Origin: Xestospongia muta
Lineage: Eukaryota > Porifera > Demospongiae > Haplosclerida > Petrosiidae
Direction of reading: 5' to 3'
Length of the DNA stretch: 64,000 bases
Assembly (NCBI GenBank): GCA_963693285.1
Contig: OY848917.1
Span: 4,702,618-4,766,617, forward strand
Shown: positions 47,255-58,691 of the stretch, piece after piece
How positions within the stretch are numbered: position 1 is the first letter of the stretch
Layout of the letters: each line of letters begins with the position of its first letter
Program-made: the position numbers and the translations under genes
Notes under the pieces: model-generated
What the model saw: only the letters and a program-made list of their open reading frames with translations
The model's database searches: none
What the model was told of the DNA's origin: nothing

Positions 47255-48928
47255 TCAATATGACATCGAAAAAGAGGACGAATTCTTTAACTGATCCCTT
47301 TGTTGGAAGTAGTTATCATAAGTAGCTTCAACTACAGCATTTATGTCATAAAAGTAACCATAAGTTCTATTACGATACCACTTGACTGCTTTAATGAAAA
47401 CAAGAAAGCCAATAACACATATAATTAAATATACTAACAACAGCCAAAAACTGCAGGTCAATTTCCCTGGTCCATGAAACAGGTTTGCCTGAAATAAGAT
47501 CTGTATGAAAATACTTGAATTAGAAAAAAGACCCCTTATCAGAAAGAAAACTCCAGTTAACATGCCACTCATATGAACTGGAGCCTGACTACATATAAAC
47601 TCTAAGCCATAGATATAGGACAAAGAATCTGCTAAGCCAATGAAAAAAAATGGTATTGAATAATATAGGAAAGAAATGTTAACAGATTCACTACTAAAAC
47701 AAGATGTAGTATGTTGTTCTGTTACATGTCCAATTATGTTGATAGTAACTGATGATAGGAGCATAAGCAGTATCAAAACATATGTTAGACCAAGACCACG
47801 AATAGGGCTAAGAATAAAATATTCCAGTTTAGGCCATAGAGGAATGATAAACAATTGAAATAATGGTACTAACAGCAGTATCAGTGAATCAAAACATCCC
47901 CACAGAACATTTGAACCATAGCCATGAAGGGCAGTTGTACTTCCTTTGTAAATATTAATATATGGCAGACCATATTCCACTCCAATATAGTAAGGAATAT
48001 AGAATCCAAATAAACAAAAGAATATTAGCACAATTCTAAAAAATGCTTTAACTGCTTCAACATCAACTTCTAAAAATGGTCCCCCATATATATCTTTTCC
48101 TAAGTCAAGTCGAGATGGTGGCTCTGACTCCCAATATGTTAAAGCACTACGTCTATTTATATGCTTATTTTTAAGAGCATATATCAGCACACTGACTATT
48201 AATCGATAAGGATTTTTTGAGCTCACTCCAACAGGTGTAAACAAATGCCTAAAATAAATATTAACACACAACACAATGCTTAATATTAGCGAAGCAAACA
48301 GACAAGATATTGGTAACACATCAGCTAGTGCTTGTGCATTCGCTATATAGCCAAGTGTAAATCCAAGAAACAAACCCCATACAATCCAATGTACATATGC
48401 TCTAATTTGCATAGTAGAAAAACCTATTAACTGTTCTAATCCATATGCCAATATATTTGTGAGAAATCCAGCTGTACCTATCATTAGCAATAACAAAGCA
48501 ATAGTTAGAAAACCATATTTAGCAATAGAAACAGGTAGTCCACATGTGCTATTTTGAATACAATAGCTAATAGTAGTTAAAACTATCCCAAACCAAGAAA
48601 ACAATAAACTCAAGGAAATACTACGATGTCTACCAATGATAGAATCAGACAACCAACCCATAATTGGAAATAATATCCAAAAGATGGAAGACTGAACTGT
48701 TGTGAGCAGATAACTCTGAGTATCCTTTGAATGAGGTATAGGTTCCCAACAAGAATGGTCAACTGGAGTGGCCAATGAAACAGGAATATTGACGCCAATT
48801 TGAAGGCACATACCAACTGCTACAGAATAAAATACAAGCAGCCATGAAGGCCCATTTAGCAAATACCTCCTTGTTTCAGTGAGATAATTTTGACAGTACG
48901 TCCTTGAGGTCTGTGTGGAAGTAGACAT
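47255..48928 (-). CDS. MFS transporter of the POT/SLC15-like group, copy B
   Basis: 557-aa near-identical duplicate of the gene at 38479-40152, in unit B. It differs at D47N, I173M, I179V, I236S, V244I, A268S, Y340N and G384V (copy A residue first); none removes a family motif, and no stop or gap is present, so it looks functional. 5' flanks are also nearly identical for at least 100 bases, including the CACGTG E-box before the ATG (about 48993-48998), so expression is probably shared. As in copy A, TM1 lacks ExxER. Confidence 0.8.
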   Translation of the reverse strand: MSTSTQTSRTYCQNYLTETRRYLLNGPSWLLVFYSVAVGMCLQIGVNIPVSLATPVDHSCWEPIPHSKDTQSYLLTTVQSSIFWILFPIMGWLSDSIIGRHRSISLSLLFSWFGIVLTTISYCIQNSTCGLPVSIAKYGFLTIALLLLMIGTAGFLTNILAYGLEQLIGFSTMQIRAYVHWIVWGLFLGFTLGYIANAQALADVLPISCLFASLILSIVLCVNIYFRHLFTPVGVSSKNPYRLIVSVLIYALKNKHINRRSALTYWESEPPSRLDLGKDIYGGPFLEVDVEAVKAFFRIVLIFFCLFGFYIPYYIGVEYGLPYINIYKGSTTALHGYGSNVLWGCFDSLILLLVPLFQLFIIPLWPKLEYFILSPIRGLGLTYVLILLMLLSSVTINIIGHVTEQHTTSCFSSESVNISFLYYSIPFFFIGLADSLSYIYGLEFICSQAPVHMSGMLTGVFFLIRGLFSNSSIFIQILFQANLFHGPGKLTCSFWLLLVYLIICVIGFLVFIKAVKWYRNRTYGYFYDINAVVEATYDNYFQQRDQLKNSSSFSMSY

Positions 48929-49861
48929 TTATACTTGTAGTCACACCCCAACTTCCTGTGAATAGTGTGTTTTGTAAACTATAGGGTCAGGCACACGTGA
49001 CACTCTATATTCTGCAGGTGTTGGAATGTTAATTACTATAATTATGTATGTACATTGGCCAAGATGGTACTTGTAGAAAAGGGCTATCATGTGCATGTAC
49101 ATATCTTTTAAAAATATATGGACATAACACTAAAATTTGCTATTTTAATCTTGAAAAAACTATTAATAATCTATAAAAAGGATGTCAAAATTTTTGAAGA
49201 AATATGAAACAATAAAATAAACAGTTTCTGTTAAACCAAGGTTAGTTAGTCTAAATGATTGTAAGGTTCTAATGAAACGAATTGATGGGCCAAAATATTT
49301 GTTATATCATTTGTAGCATCAATGATGTTATGTGTGTTCTTTCTTTCCTTGTTCCTCATAATTTGTGGAAAACTCTTTTGACTACATGGGTATTCTCCAT
49401 TGTAGTGAAGTAATTCCAAGACTTCATTTTTTGTCATAAAGTTCAGATAATAGGAAACATTTAACAATAATATTACCATTTGATGTATTAACAGTCAGTC
49501 CTAAAATATTGCTATCTACATGTATACTTCATATTATAAATGTAATAAGGATTTCCTCATTGGTATTTGTACAAAAATCTTAATTGTCGATCTGGTCATT
49601 TTCTAAATGTAAGTCATTGAAAGTTGTTTGTTTGTATACTTTAAATGTACTTCATATGTGGTGGTAATTCATTTATTTTGTAAAAATAGGTCATATATCT
49701 TTCTTGAAAAAGTGAGCATATATATATATATCTTTTTCAATTGACCTTTGAGATAGAGTAATTGAATAATTTTTATGTAATTACTTATCAATTTTTGGCA
49801 CTATTGATAATTGTAAGGATTTTTGGGTAGATTTATAATTAATGATAATGGTAATTGTTTA

Positions 49862-49862
49862 T

Positions 49863-49905
<43 letters not shown>
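49862..49905. repeat. (GA)n microsatellite at the duplication edge
   Basis: About 44 bases of GA repeat start precisely where similarity between units A and B stops, suggesting a role in, or replacement at, the breakpoint. Confidence 0.9.
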
Positions 49906-49908
<3 letters not shown>

Positions 49909-50229
49909 AGAGACAAGAAGCAAATAAAAACAGTACCAGCAACTCAATTTTTTACTACTTCAGTGAGCAGTAGTAAGTTGAAAGCAATATATTGATGTTT
50001 ATTTTTAAAAAATCTGTCATGCTTAGCTGACTGCTCTGTCACAGTGTCATTATTCAAGATTCGGCTAACATGGACAATCCACTAATATTAGTAATAATAA
50101 ATTTATGCAAAAAACTAATCACAAAAACTATTATAATGATAGAATTTAATTATTGTTTAAAACCTGAACAGTTCATTTAGTAGTGTCAGGGTGAAGCCAA
50201 ATAAGTACATAGCAAAATATCTAAACATC

Positions 50230-51070
50230 ACAGTCAGTAATAGATAAACCACCACCTGGAATGTCCCAAATTTTCTTCAACACAAGAAGATATATGTCTT
50301 GTATTGAAGTATATCAAAGATCATAAACACACAGTACCTCTTCTGAAGAACATATACAAGGAAGAATATAATGTCATGGTTTCCTTAAGTATAGTGAAGA
50401 AGAGACTGATAGATGCTGGATGAAATGGCAGAATTTTGAGAAGTGACCCATTGATACTGCCAAGGCAGAAATGGCATTGGTTCCAATAGACAAGGATCAC
50501 AGGGACTGGACAGGGGATACACAGAAGAGAGTTATATGATATGACGAGTCAAGTTTAATGTCTTCCATGATGATGATCGAATGGACATGTCATGTAGACT
50601 AGAGAAGAATTTAATGAGGGTTGTGTAAAAGGCACAGTAAAGCATAATGGAGGTAGTGTAATGATGTGGGGATGTATCTAAGGCAAAGAAGAGTGCATAT
50701 TGGTACAAGTCAAAGGTAAGACGGATAGATTTCAGTATTTAGAAATACTGAAAAATACAATGACTCCATCAGTCTGCTCAATAAGAGGTTTGGACTATAT
50801 CTTCATGCATGATAATGCCTCTTAGCACAAAGCGTATCTAATAACAGACTGTATGAATAAAAACGATGTTTATTATACTAAATAGCAGGCACAATCTCCA
50901 GACATAGACCAATAAAGAACTTATCGGACTATTTAAAACGTAAACTAGAAAACTTGTCAACAACAACTCTTTCTCAATTACAGGACATACTAAATGGTCT
51001 TTGGGAGAATATACCTTCAGAGGTAATACAAAATCTGGTTTCCAAAGGGTGGGCACACAAAGTACTAGAC
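50230..51070 (+). mobile_element. Tc1/mariner transposase relic
   Basis: Fragments in order: LIDAGxNGRILRSDPLILPR; VKHNGGSVMMWGC (about 50640-50680, split by shifts); YIFMHDNAS followed by a stop where Tc1 has QQDNAPCHTA; QAQSPDID for the usual W.AQSPDLNPIE. All have stops and shifts, so it is long dead. The 3' part and flank recur inverted at 32300-32830. Confidence 0.85.
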
Positions 51071-51079
51071 ATTACTTAC

Positions 51080-51930
51080 AATATATAAATGTTATATATT
51101 TCGTGTATTTTTGTCGTTAGTCTACTCACGACAATAAAAATCATCCCTAATTTAAAACACAGATATTACTTATACTACAGTTTCTCCAGCTTCTTATGTG
51201 ACTGTAAGTTACTCCATATCACTTCTTGTGTTAAGTATTCTCTTCAAAAATAGCTGTAACAACACACTACACGTGTACCTGTGGTTAATTTAATAAACTA
51301 AAATAATGCAACTTCCGCTTGTCTGTCCTAACTGGTTTATTATATATTTATTATATTGATTATAATTAAATTCTATCTCTATGGTCTAGCGAGGACAGCT
51401 CCTTTGTTAAGAGAAAACTCAAAGCCTTTCTAACCAAACAAACTGGCCTTGCCAATCTACTTACTATGTTTATAGTTTTCACACTATTACCAGTTTAATA
51501 CTGAGCTCACAATTTTACCTATGCATTAATTTAATACAACAAAGACAGCAAACACTATATTTTATTCAAAATAAAGAATATAAACAAATTTTAAGTAAGC
51601 ATACAAAATTACTAACTAACTAATGTAGCTATATAATAAAGTAAGCTGAACTATCAATTCAATTCATTAATAAGTATATATAGTTGAATGTGGGGGCAAC
51701 CAATATATAAAAGTTTATCCACCAAAGATATAACCGACAGCACCACCAATAGTTGATCCTACAGTAACCAAAGCAGCAGTTCCACTTGCACCCAAACCAG
51801 CTGCTCCATCTGATTGTAAAGTTGCCACTACACCACCTGCAACTGTTGGTGCATATACTGACATCAATGACACAGTGGCTGATCCTGCTCCATTGTATAT
51901 ACCGTCTGGTATATATATACACATATATGT
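51080..51930. repeat. Inverted duplicate of the ISG12 gene 1 3' region
   Basis: The reverse complement of this segment matches about 31900-32700: the 3' part of the ISG12 gene, its 3' UTR and the sequence leading into the Tc1 remnant. The two copies lie about 19 kb apart in opposite orientation. Confidence 0.85.
51715..51895 (-). pseudogene. 5'-truncated ISG12 copy 5
   Basis: The minus strand encodes the C-terminal part of an ISG12 protein (VYAPTVAGGVVATLQSDGAA, then GASGTAALVTVGSTIGGAVG and YIFGG before the stop). About the first 40 residues are missing. At about 51895 the homology ends and the sequence becomes TA/TATG repeats. A frame still runs open into the microsatellite from 52011, but that start is simple sequence. 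I treat it as a pseudogene. Confidence 0.8.
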
Positions 51931-52010
51931 ATAATTTATACATGCATGTATATAATTATGTATGTATGTATGTATGTATGTATGTATATGTATGTATGTA
52001 TGTATACACA
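51905..52010. repeat. (TATG)n/(TA)n microsatellite
   Basis: TATATA and then TATG repeats (51957-52006) replace the 5' half of ISG12 copy 5. All open frames across it are simple-sequence translations. Confidence 0.95.
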
Positions 52011-52246
52011 TAAAGAGAGAGAGACAGAGTTTGTTTTTAAAATATTTTTAAGAGATAGAGAGTTTCTCACTTTAAGAGCTAGAAGCATTACATGTCTAAG
52101 GATCTGTACTATACATCCATACATGGCAGTGTAATATTAAATTCTTAGAATGGTATGGTTTTAATTGTAGTATACTTACTGATCTGGTCAGCAAATCCAA
52201 TTATAGTAACATCTACATTAAATAGTACACAGCTGTATAAATATGT

Positions 52247-52550
52247 ATAAGTAATGGACAACACTATTCTGAGAATAACCTCTTTGAATACACTCACTCA
52301 TTCTTTGAAGGAAAGCATTTATTACTTTAAATTATAATTAATTTAATTTAATTAAAAATTTGTACCTAACATGGTGGATTACTACGGCATCTAGAATTCA
52401 TGTGAATTACTCACTGCATAATTTTTTGGTATGTCTAATTTTACAAAGCAACAAATTGTATAGTGATCAATTTACATGAACACTAGATTCCATAGTAATC
52501 CATCCATGTAAGCTACAAATTTCTCAGAATAGTGTTGTTCATTACTTATT
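52247..52550. mobile_element. MITE with 24-28 bp terminal inverted repeats
   Basis: GTAATGGACAACACTATTCT (with following GAGA) at 52251-52274 is matched, with one mismatch, by the reverse complement at 52522-52545. ATAA/TTAT extends the match outward. Inside, 52340-52530 is a hairpin related to the MITE at 30405-30630 (GGATTACTACGGCATCTAGA with its partner near 52480). About 300 bp in total, no coding capacity. Confidence 0.7.
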
Positions 52551-52743
52551 ACAGCAATAGAGTACAAAGGCCTTTATGAAAATGTTTTTATCATGTAAGC
52601 ATCTCAATATAAATTGTTATATTCACAACATTGGCATGAGTAGGTCAAACCCAAAAGATGTCAATGTGTGAGTTTATGTTTATGTATCGAATATTATGTC
52701 ATACATACTGTTACTGAAAGATTTCTAATGCAACTCTGATGAA

Positions 52744-53190
52744 TTAGAGAGAGAGAGAGAGGAGTTTTAAATGATCTTACATGTTGGTTTACACTAAATA
52801 TATAGAGTTCTTTGAAGTCATTGTAGTTTGTTATACCAAGAAAATTATTTCATTTTGCAGACCAAATTACAACAGCAGTTGCTTACAACAAATCCATGAA
52901 TCTATCATATATGTATATGTATATTTGTGTATTGTTAGCATACAGTGTAGTATATGATATGAACCAATTTGTTCACTAACATCTGTAGCTTTAGTGAACT
53001 CTTTGAAGTCAGTGTAGGTAGTTATTCCAAGAATAGTATTAAATTTCAGGTCATATATTTACTTACAACTGCAGCTGCCTACACCTAATTTCATGAATTT
53101 ATCATTTGCATAGTGTATTGTCAGCATACATTGTTGTCAATGATGTGAATCAATTTTTAAGCTCATATACATAGAGAATATGTAAATACT
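52744..53190. repeat. Tandem ~200-bp units, first locus
   Basis: After a short (GA)n at 52744-52763, two related units begin near 52780 and 52985. Both contain CTTTGAAGTCA then TGTAG and a stretch ending in CATGAATYTATCAT, followed by GTATTGT-AGCATAC. Related units are at 57600-57990 and 62850-62930, flanking the repeat-domain genes. Confidence 0.7.
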
Positions 53191-53199
53191 GAACCAACC

Positions 53200-55290
53200 T
53201 TAAATTCTTTATGTGGGTGTGTTGAAATAAAATAGACATGAATAACCATAGTAGTTTCTTCTGTTGAGAACTCTTATTGTGAAGGTCAATACTTCAAGAT
53301 CATAACAGATGTATAAATGACAGCTGTCTGACTGAATAAATGAATGGTACAGCATTATAAATATGTACATATGTAAATATGTATATGTATATACATGACA
53401 TTCAAAGCACCAAGTGAGTACTGTACTGTGTGTGGGGTGTGGTTGAGATGCTCATACATTATGAACACCTAGTGCTATGTAATCTTTATAGAACACTTTC
53501 TGCTGAATATAACATACAGATAGCACTGTCGGGGGACCTTTGACATGCTCACATATCATATTATAAAGACATGTTTTGAGCATAAACACAAAGAATATAG
53601 TATAGACACTCCTATGAGGACCACATTCTACTTGCACAAAGTAAAAAATATGAGTAAATAGAACTAAATACAATTTCACAATTGTATTGCTTTAGATGTA
53701 ATGAATATTTAATAATATACAAAGCTAAATGGTTATGCTATTCATACATGTAGCTAGAAGGTAACACTACCAATGCATATATTTCTACTGTCAGTCTATA
53801 CCTCACAATTTTATCTAAAATGTGAAGTTACTACTTGGTAAGACACAGTTATAGAGTAGATTTTCAACTTTTGATTTAATGTCTATTTCAATCCAGCTAT
53901 AAACACTTACAATGATTACGATCATTTACCATGGTTAAAAAGGAAATCATTTTCAAAGAACTTCTGAACTATTAACTCTGTTTTTAAGTTTTCTTACAAA
54001 AAATACAAATTAACCATAAATATGTAGAAGATGAAATACATGTCTACACATTATCATCTGTAAATATCAATGTGTAATCAAGTTCACAGAATGTTATATG
54101 AGCTGAATCATAGTACATCTTGTCTGGTCAGCTAATTAAGTTATAATATAATCCTTCATCAATACACTGCTGTATATATATGTATAAGCAATACAAGATG
54201 TATTCTAAGAGAGTCACCAATAAAGCCATTTATTAAATTTAATATCCTTCCTGAAACAACTTTTTATATGGAAATTGAATCATAGTAGGACAAAGGCCTT
54301 TATGAAAGTGCTTTTTTCATATATCATATAAGCTTTACAGTATAAATTGTTACATGAAAACTTTGACATGACTTGGTATACTAACAATAGTTTTTGTATA
54401 CAGAGTTAAAGAGGTCAACATGTAGGTTTATGTTTATGTATATTATATTACTCACATGTAGAAATTACTACTAGATAAGATGCAATTAATGTGTAGGTTT
54501 TCAAACTTTTTATTTTTATTTTACTTCAATCCTGCTTTAAACACGAAGAACACTCATGATCAGTATAACAAGACTAATAATTATAACAAGCATCAAAAGT
54601 GTACATTATACATAATGAAGAGTAATGATTACAGGTGATGATCAACATGCTGAGAACTAATGAAATAAATATACAATGAAGGTTTAACAAGACATAGTTA
54701 TTCATTGGTGTATGCTGTGAATGGTTTAAGGTGATACCAAGATACCTGAAAGAAAAAACTAATATTACTAACAATCTAATATAGAATTTAAACTGGGATT
54801 AGTAACTCTAGAATGTATGTTACACAGTTGATCAGTAGTCCACTCTAACATTATTTGCATGGGTATAACTTTTTAATATTGAAAGTAAATGATTGCTATC
54901 TGTAATTCGGTATGTTAAAGCAGTTAAGGAAAACTACTGACTGTACATTATACACACAAGAGTCCTAGTGGTCTAAGGATAAGTGTATACCAAACATATA
55001 TTATTAATATCAAGAATATCAAATAATGACATATGTACATGTCCTTTTCTTTTCTTCAAGATGCCAATGATTTCAGGATAATCTAAAGAGCTGTAGTGTT
55101 GGTTACAAAAATAATTTTTTTATAATTATGAAATTAATACTCAATTTTTGACTCCATTTCCTGTCACGACATCACCTGGGAAATATAATAAGTGTTGCTA
55201 GGTAACCAACATCTCGCCATTTCGCTACATACATGTAACGACTTCATGAAGGTTAAGTGGGTCTAGTTGCGAGCTTTGTCACGTGAGTTG
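53200..55290. other. Spacer without supported genes
   Basis: Segments 54110-54480 resemble 52150-52700 loosely (for example GGACAAAGGCCTTTATGAAA in both), another local duplication. The minus frames 53452-53679 and 54574-54774 show no motif and are not called. Confidence 0.5.
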
Positions 55291-55294
55291 GTAT

Positions 55295-55379
55295 GTATAT
55301 AAACACGTTACGAATCAATCCAGAGCAAATACATCTAACAAGAAATCGTTTCTAAACTTTAGAGTAGACACTGCAAGCT
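55295..55379 (+). promoter_or_regulatory. Putative promoter of the one-domain gene
   Basis: TATATAAACACG at about 55299 lies about 80 bases before the ATG, preceded by CACGTGAGTT. Spacing resembles the TATAAATATA placed about 65 bases before the ATG of the eight-domain gene. Confidence 0.45.
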
Positions 55380-55850
55380 ATGGGCGGTATATAGCAGTAT
55401 CAATCTGTTGTATATATTTCATAATATCTCTTTTCTAGATTACAGTCCTTATCATTTTTCTATTCAGAACAATACACAGGAGACTGCAAAAATACAAGAT
55501 GTCTCCACTGGGATGTGGAATCCAAATCTTCCAAGTGAAATTGCTCCATTTGAATCTGCCTCAGCAACGGTATTATCCAGATGTCCAATATATATATTAA
55601 AATGTATTCATTATTTATTTTATAGTGTACTGGAAGTGGAGGATCAAAAGGTTCCTTTACAATCCACTACCGATCAGATGTCAATTTTGAATGCACCTTT
55701 GACAGTTTTGTGTCTCCTCCAAAATTTTCATATAGTACAACTGGAAGCAATACTTACCATTATGTTATTGACCCAACTCATCCAGTGCCTGTCATCGTAG
55801 GAGATGGAGTTAAAATTTCTTTCAGCATTGCTGATCCACAAAAGAAGTGA
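55380..55850 (+). CDS. One-domain member of an unrecognised beta-rich domain family
   Basis: 120-aa protein from three exons: 55380-55386 (only ATGGGCG), 55439-55569, 55626-55850; the frame closes exactly. It holds a single copy of the ~115-aa domain found eight times in the gene at 58692. Shared features: YHFSIQNNTQET, GMWNPNLPSEI, then across the intron SGGSKGSFTIHYRSDV, a single Cys in FECTF, YHYVIDP and VKISFSI. There is no signal peptide or membrane segment, so it is probably cytosolic or unconventionally exported. The alternating polar/hydrophobic pattern suggests a beta-sandwich. Order of elements faintly recalls aegerolysin-type domains, but I see no diagnostic residues and do not assign it. 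Confidence 0.75.
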
Positions 55851-55859
55851 ACATTCTGA

Positions 55860-57240
55860 ACATTCAGTTTCAATGAAGGACAGCTAGTGTCAACAAACAT
55901 TGTTACTGATATTGCTATTAAATTTGATTTTTGTATTTTGCTTAGGCTATATTTTTTTAATATTGAATTAGTTTGTTAGTGTTCATGAGAAAATTTTTTT
56001 AGAGTAAACAATAATCAAGCAATAAGAATACAAGAGACACATATTACATAGCTGTAGTATACACTATTGTGTATATAGTTGTACAGCAGACTGCTAGCCT
56101 GTATAGTTTGATTGTTTCAATCAACAAGAACAATCATGTAGGGAACCTGATAATGGACATGCAATTGATTTGTTGGAACTGTAAATAAAGTTCAGAAATA
56201 GACTGCTGCTACATACACATACTACTTATAACTACTTTACCAGCCACTATTATGTAGTAGTTGTTTGTATTGCAGCATGGGAAGTGCTTACTCCAAAAAT
56301 TAATTAAATTAATACATTTAGTTCTAAGATATAGTAATTATTTCAAAACTAAGTATGCATATCTTGTACTATTTAAATAACAATTGCTAAAATGAATTAA
56401 TATTTAAACCACAGAAGCAGGAGGGTATTATACCATACAAATATGTAGTAGTTCTTAGTAAACAAGCTACTTTGATAACATTAGTCAAAAATAACTACAA
56501 ATCAGCTGTTTTATAAACACACATATATAAGTTTACAAACATTTTTTCTTCTTAAAACAATAATACTGAATAATGTAGTCTTTATGTTAAGATGATAACA
56601 TTTAGATACTTGCCTAACTTAGTGATTTCTTATTATTTAAGTCTATTATCATTGTGATACATGTGTGAATCATTTAGCATTTTTAGACATTCCTGATAGA
56701 TACTGGTCCATTTGTGTGTGTGGATTGTCACTATGAATTCATAATAGGACAGCTTATTATACCACATCCAGCCTTTTCAGAAAAGTCATTTGTCAATTCT
56801 GTAGTAATTGTAATGATTTTTTACATGTACAGGGTTTCAAAGGTATTTTGTAGATATTCATGTGACTATAAGTTGGTTTAAATATTAAATATAATTTACA
56901 GTGTTACCTGCAGAGTCGTGTAATGGATTGCTCAACAATCAAAAGCATTAGAATGAAAGGGTTGTTTAGGAAGTGAACACTCAACTGCACCAGTAACAAA
57001 TTTAGGAGCTAATGTGTGGTCTATTTTGAAATCTTAAATTATGTGAACTTCTCATAGTTACATAATCTTAATTTTGATTATCATATAATAATTAATGGCA
57101 AGTATTATCAAATTAGTTTATTAGTGTAGCATCAAACCTCTTATGGTTATTACTAGAGTTTGTACTAGAGCTTGCTGTACATGACAACTGGTCAGTTACA
57201 AAATTATTTGTTTTGTTAAAATATTATCCTCTTCTTATAC
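55860..57240. other. Spacer downstream of the one-domain gene
   Basis: AT-rich, no open frame or repeat that I can support apart from short simple-sequence runs. Confidence 0.55.
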
Positions 57241-58000
57241 TAATGGCCTCATATATTAATATTGGACAAATCATGACATGGATTTATGAGTAGCCAACTT
57301 GATAGTGGGTTACTTGTATAGGTTTAATAGTGATATGAAAACAATGCCTATGATAATGATTCCTTAAGTATGGCTTCTTGGCTTGGACTACACTGCAACA
57401 CTAATATATATATGTGTGTGTGTATATTGCAGTTTAAAGATATTACATTGTGTGTAGTCTAAAGTACTATAAAATATATCTATTTCTTGATAATAGTTCA
57501 ATTAGTAGACAAAGCGATACAATGTGGAGATGTCATAATGAACCAGGCAACTTGTACTATTATGGGATAATCTAAAACAATAGTGTCATGATAATATTTA
57601 AATGATCTCACAGGTTGGTTTACACTAGATAAAGTGAACTCTTTGAAGTCAGTTTAGCTAGTTATTACAAGATTATTATTTCATTTTGTAAGTTAAAACA
57701 GAGGCTGTCTACACCCAGTTCCATGAAGATATCATTTATACAATGTATTGTTAGTATACATTGTACTCTATGATGTGAATCAATTTGTTCACTACATCTG
57801 TTGCTAGAGTGAGTTCTTTGAAGTCAGTGTAGCTAGTTATCCAGAACAAGTTAAAATGCAGCTGTCTACACCCTATTCCACGAACCATTATTTATACAGT
57901 ATATTGTAAGTATACTATGACATGAATCAATTTGTTTACACACATCTGTAGTGAGTGTGTGAACCACCGGAATGCACTGACCTTATTAAACTATTTACGT
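57240..58000. repeat. Flank duplicated at 62460-62950, including tandem ~190-bp units
   Basis: The segment ATGAGTAGCCAACTTG...ACAATGCCTATGATAATGATTCC through CAATGTGGAGAT and CATAATGAAC matches 62510-62770 in the same order. The two units with CTTTGAAGTCAGT (about 57605 and 57795) match those at 52780-53190. This places one duplicated flank after each of the two repeat-domain genes. Confidence 0.7.
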
Positions 58001-58312
58001 AGGTGTATTCATGAATAACCACTTTACAAGACTGTATAGCATTCTGGTAGCTTCACATCAACTTGTAGCTTTAGTGAAAACATACGTTCGTACAGCTAGA
58101 AAGCTTACAATAGCTTCTCCATCAAGTATGCACGTAAACTTTGACCTTTGTGCAAGACTTGACAACACGAGACTATTTAGGGTAGGCTAGTGTACAATAT
58201 TAATGACATATAATATTATATTATATAGACTGAGAAATGCATGTATGTCCTGCAAGTCTCAACAGAACTACGACATTTTGTGTGCATGTATAAATGATAT
58301 TATATATACATT

Positions 58313-58314
58313 AA

Positions 58315-58341
<27 letters not shown>
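58313..58341. repeat. (AT)n microsatellite
   Basis: About 28 bases of alternating AT in the upstream region of the eight-domain gene. Confidence 0.9.
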
Positions 58342-58345
<4 letters not shown>

Positions 58346-58599
58346 GACATTTATATATACAGTAACTCCTATGTATACAATCTGTGGTATGAAATTTCAC
58401 CCACGCAGATAATTAAAGGTCAGTCCAGTCCAACAGTCCATTCCAGTGTTTACACACTTCTACATCTGTAGAAGTACAATCAGAGTAACTAGCTATTCTA
58501 AGAACTTGTAACGTTTTATAATTTTGAAGACAACTAAGTTAATAGTCGCAAATCAATCGTTTGACAATGTAGACATCGCTATTGTAGAAGAATGTTGTT

Positions 58600-58691
58600 C
58601 TGAGTGGGTGTAAGACTCACGTACTGTATAAATATAGCTCGAGTTGACTTTTTATTCTAATTTCGACGCACACTCAGAAAAGAAAGTCAAT
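58600..58691 (+). promoter_or_regulatory. Putative promoter of the eight-domain gene
   Basis: TATAAATATA at about 58626 lies about 65 bases upstream of the start codon, with CTCGAG following. The leader AAAAGAAAGTCAAT runs to the ATG at 58692. Confidence 0.5.

Larger units (their letters stand above)
45405..49862. repeat. Segmental duplication unit B
   Basis: Direct-orientation copy of 35154-41173 carrying ISG12 gene 4 and transporter copy B. It lacks the 89-bp array, the 855-bp insertion and the kappaB-containing stretch present in unit A. It ends exactly where a GA microsatellite begins. Confidence 0.92.

Noticed and set aside
51659..52134. Several 60-98 aa frames around ISG12 copy 5
   Set aside because: They run through the TATG microsatellite or are out-of-frame readings of the ISG12 remnant.
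53452..53679. 75-aa minus-strand frame with a hydrophobic start (secreted protein?)
   Set aside because: No splice partners, no Cys pattern or homologue recognised; a chance frame is as likely.
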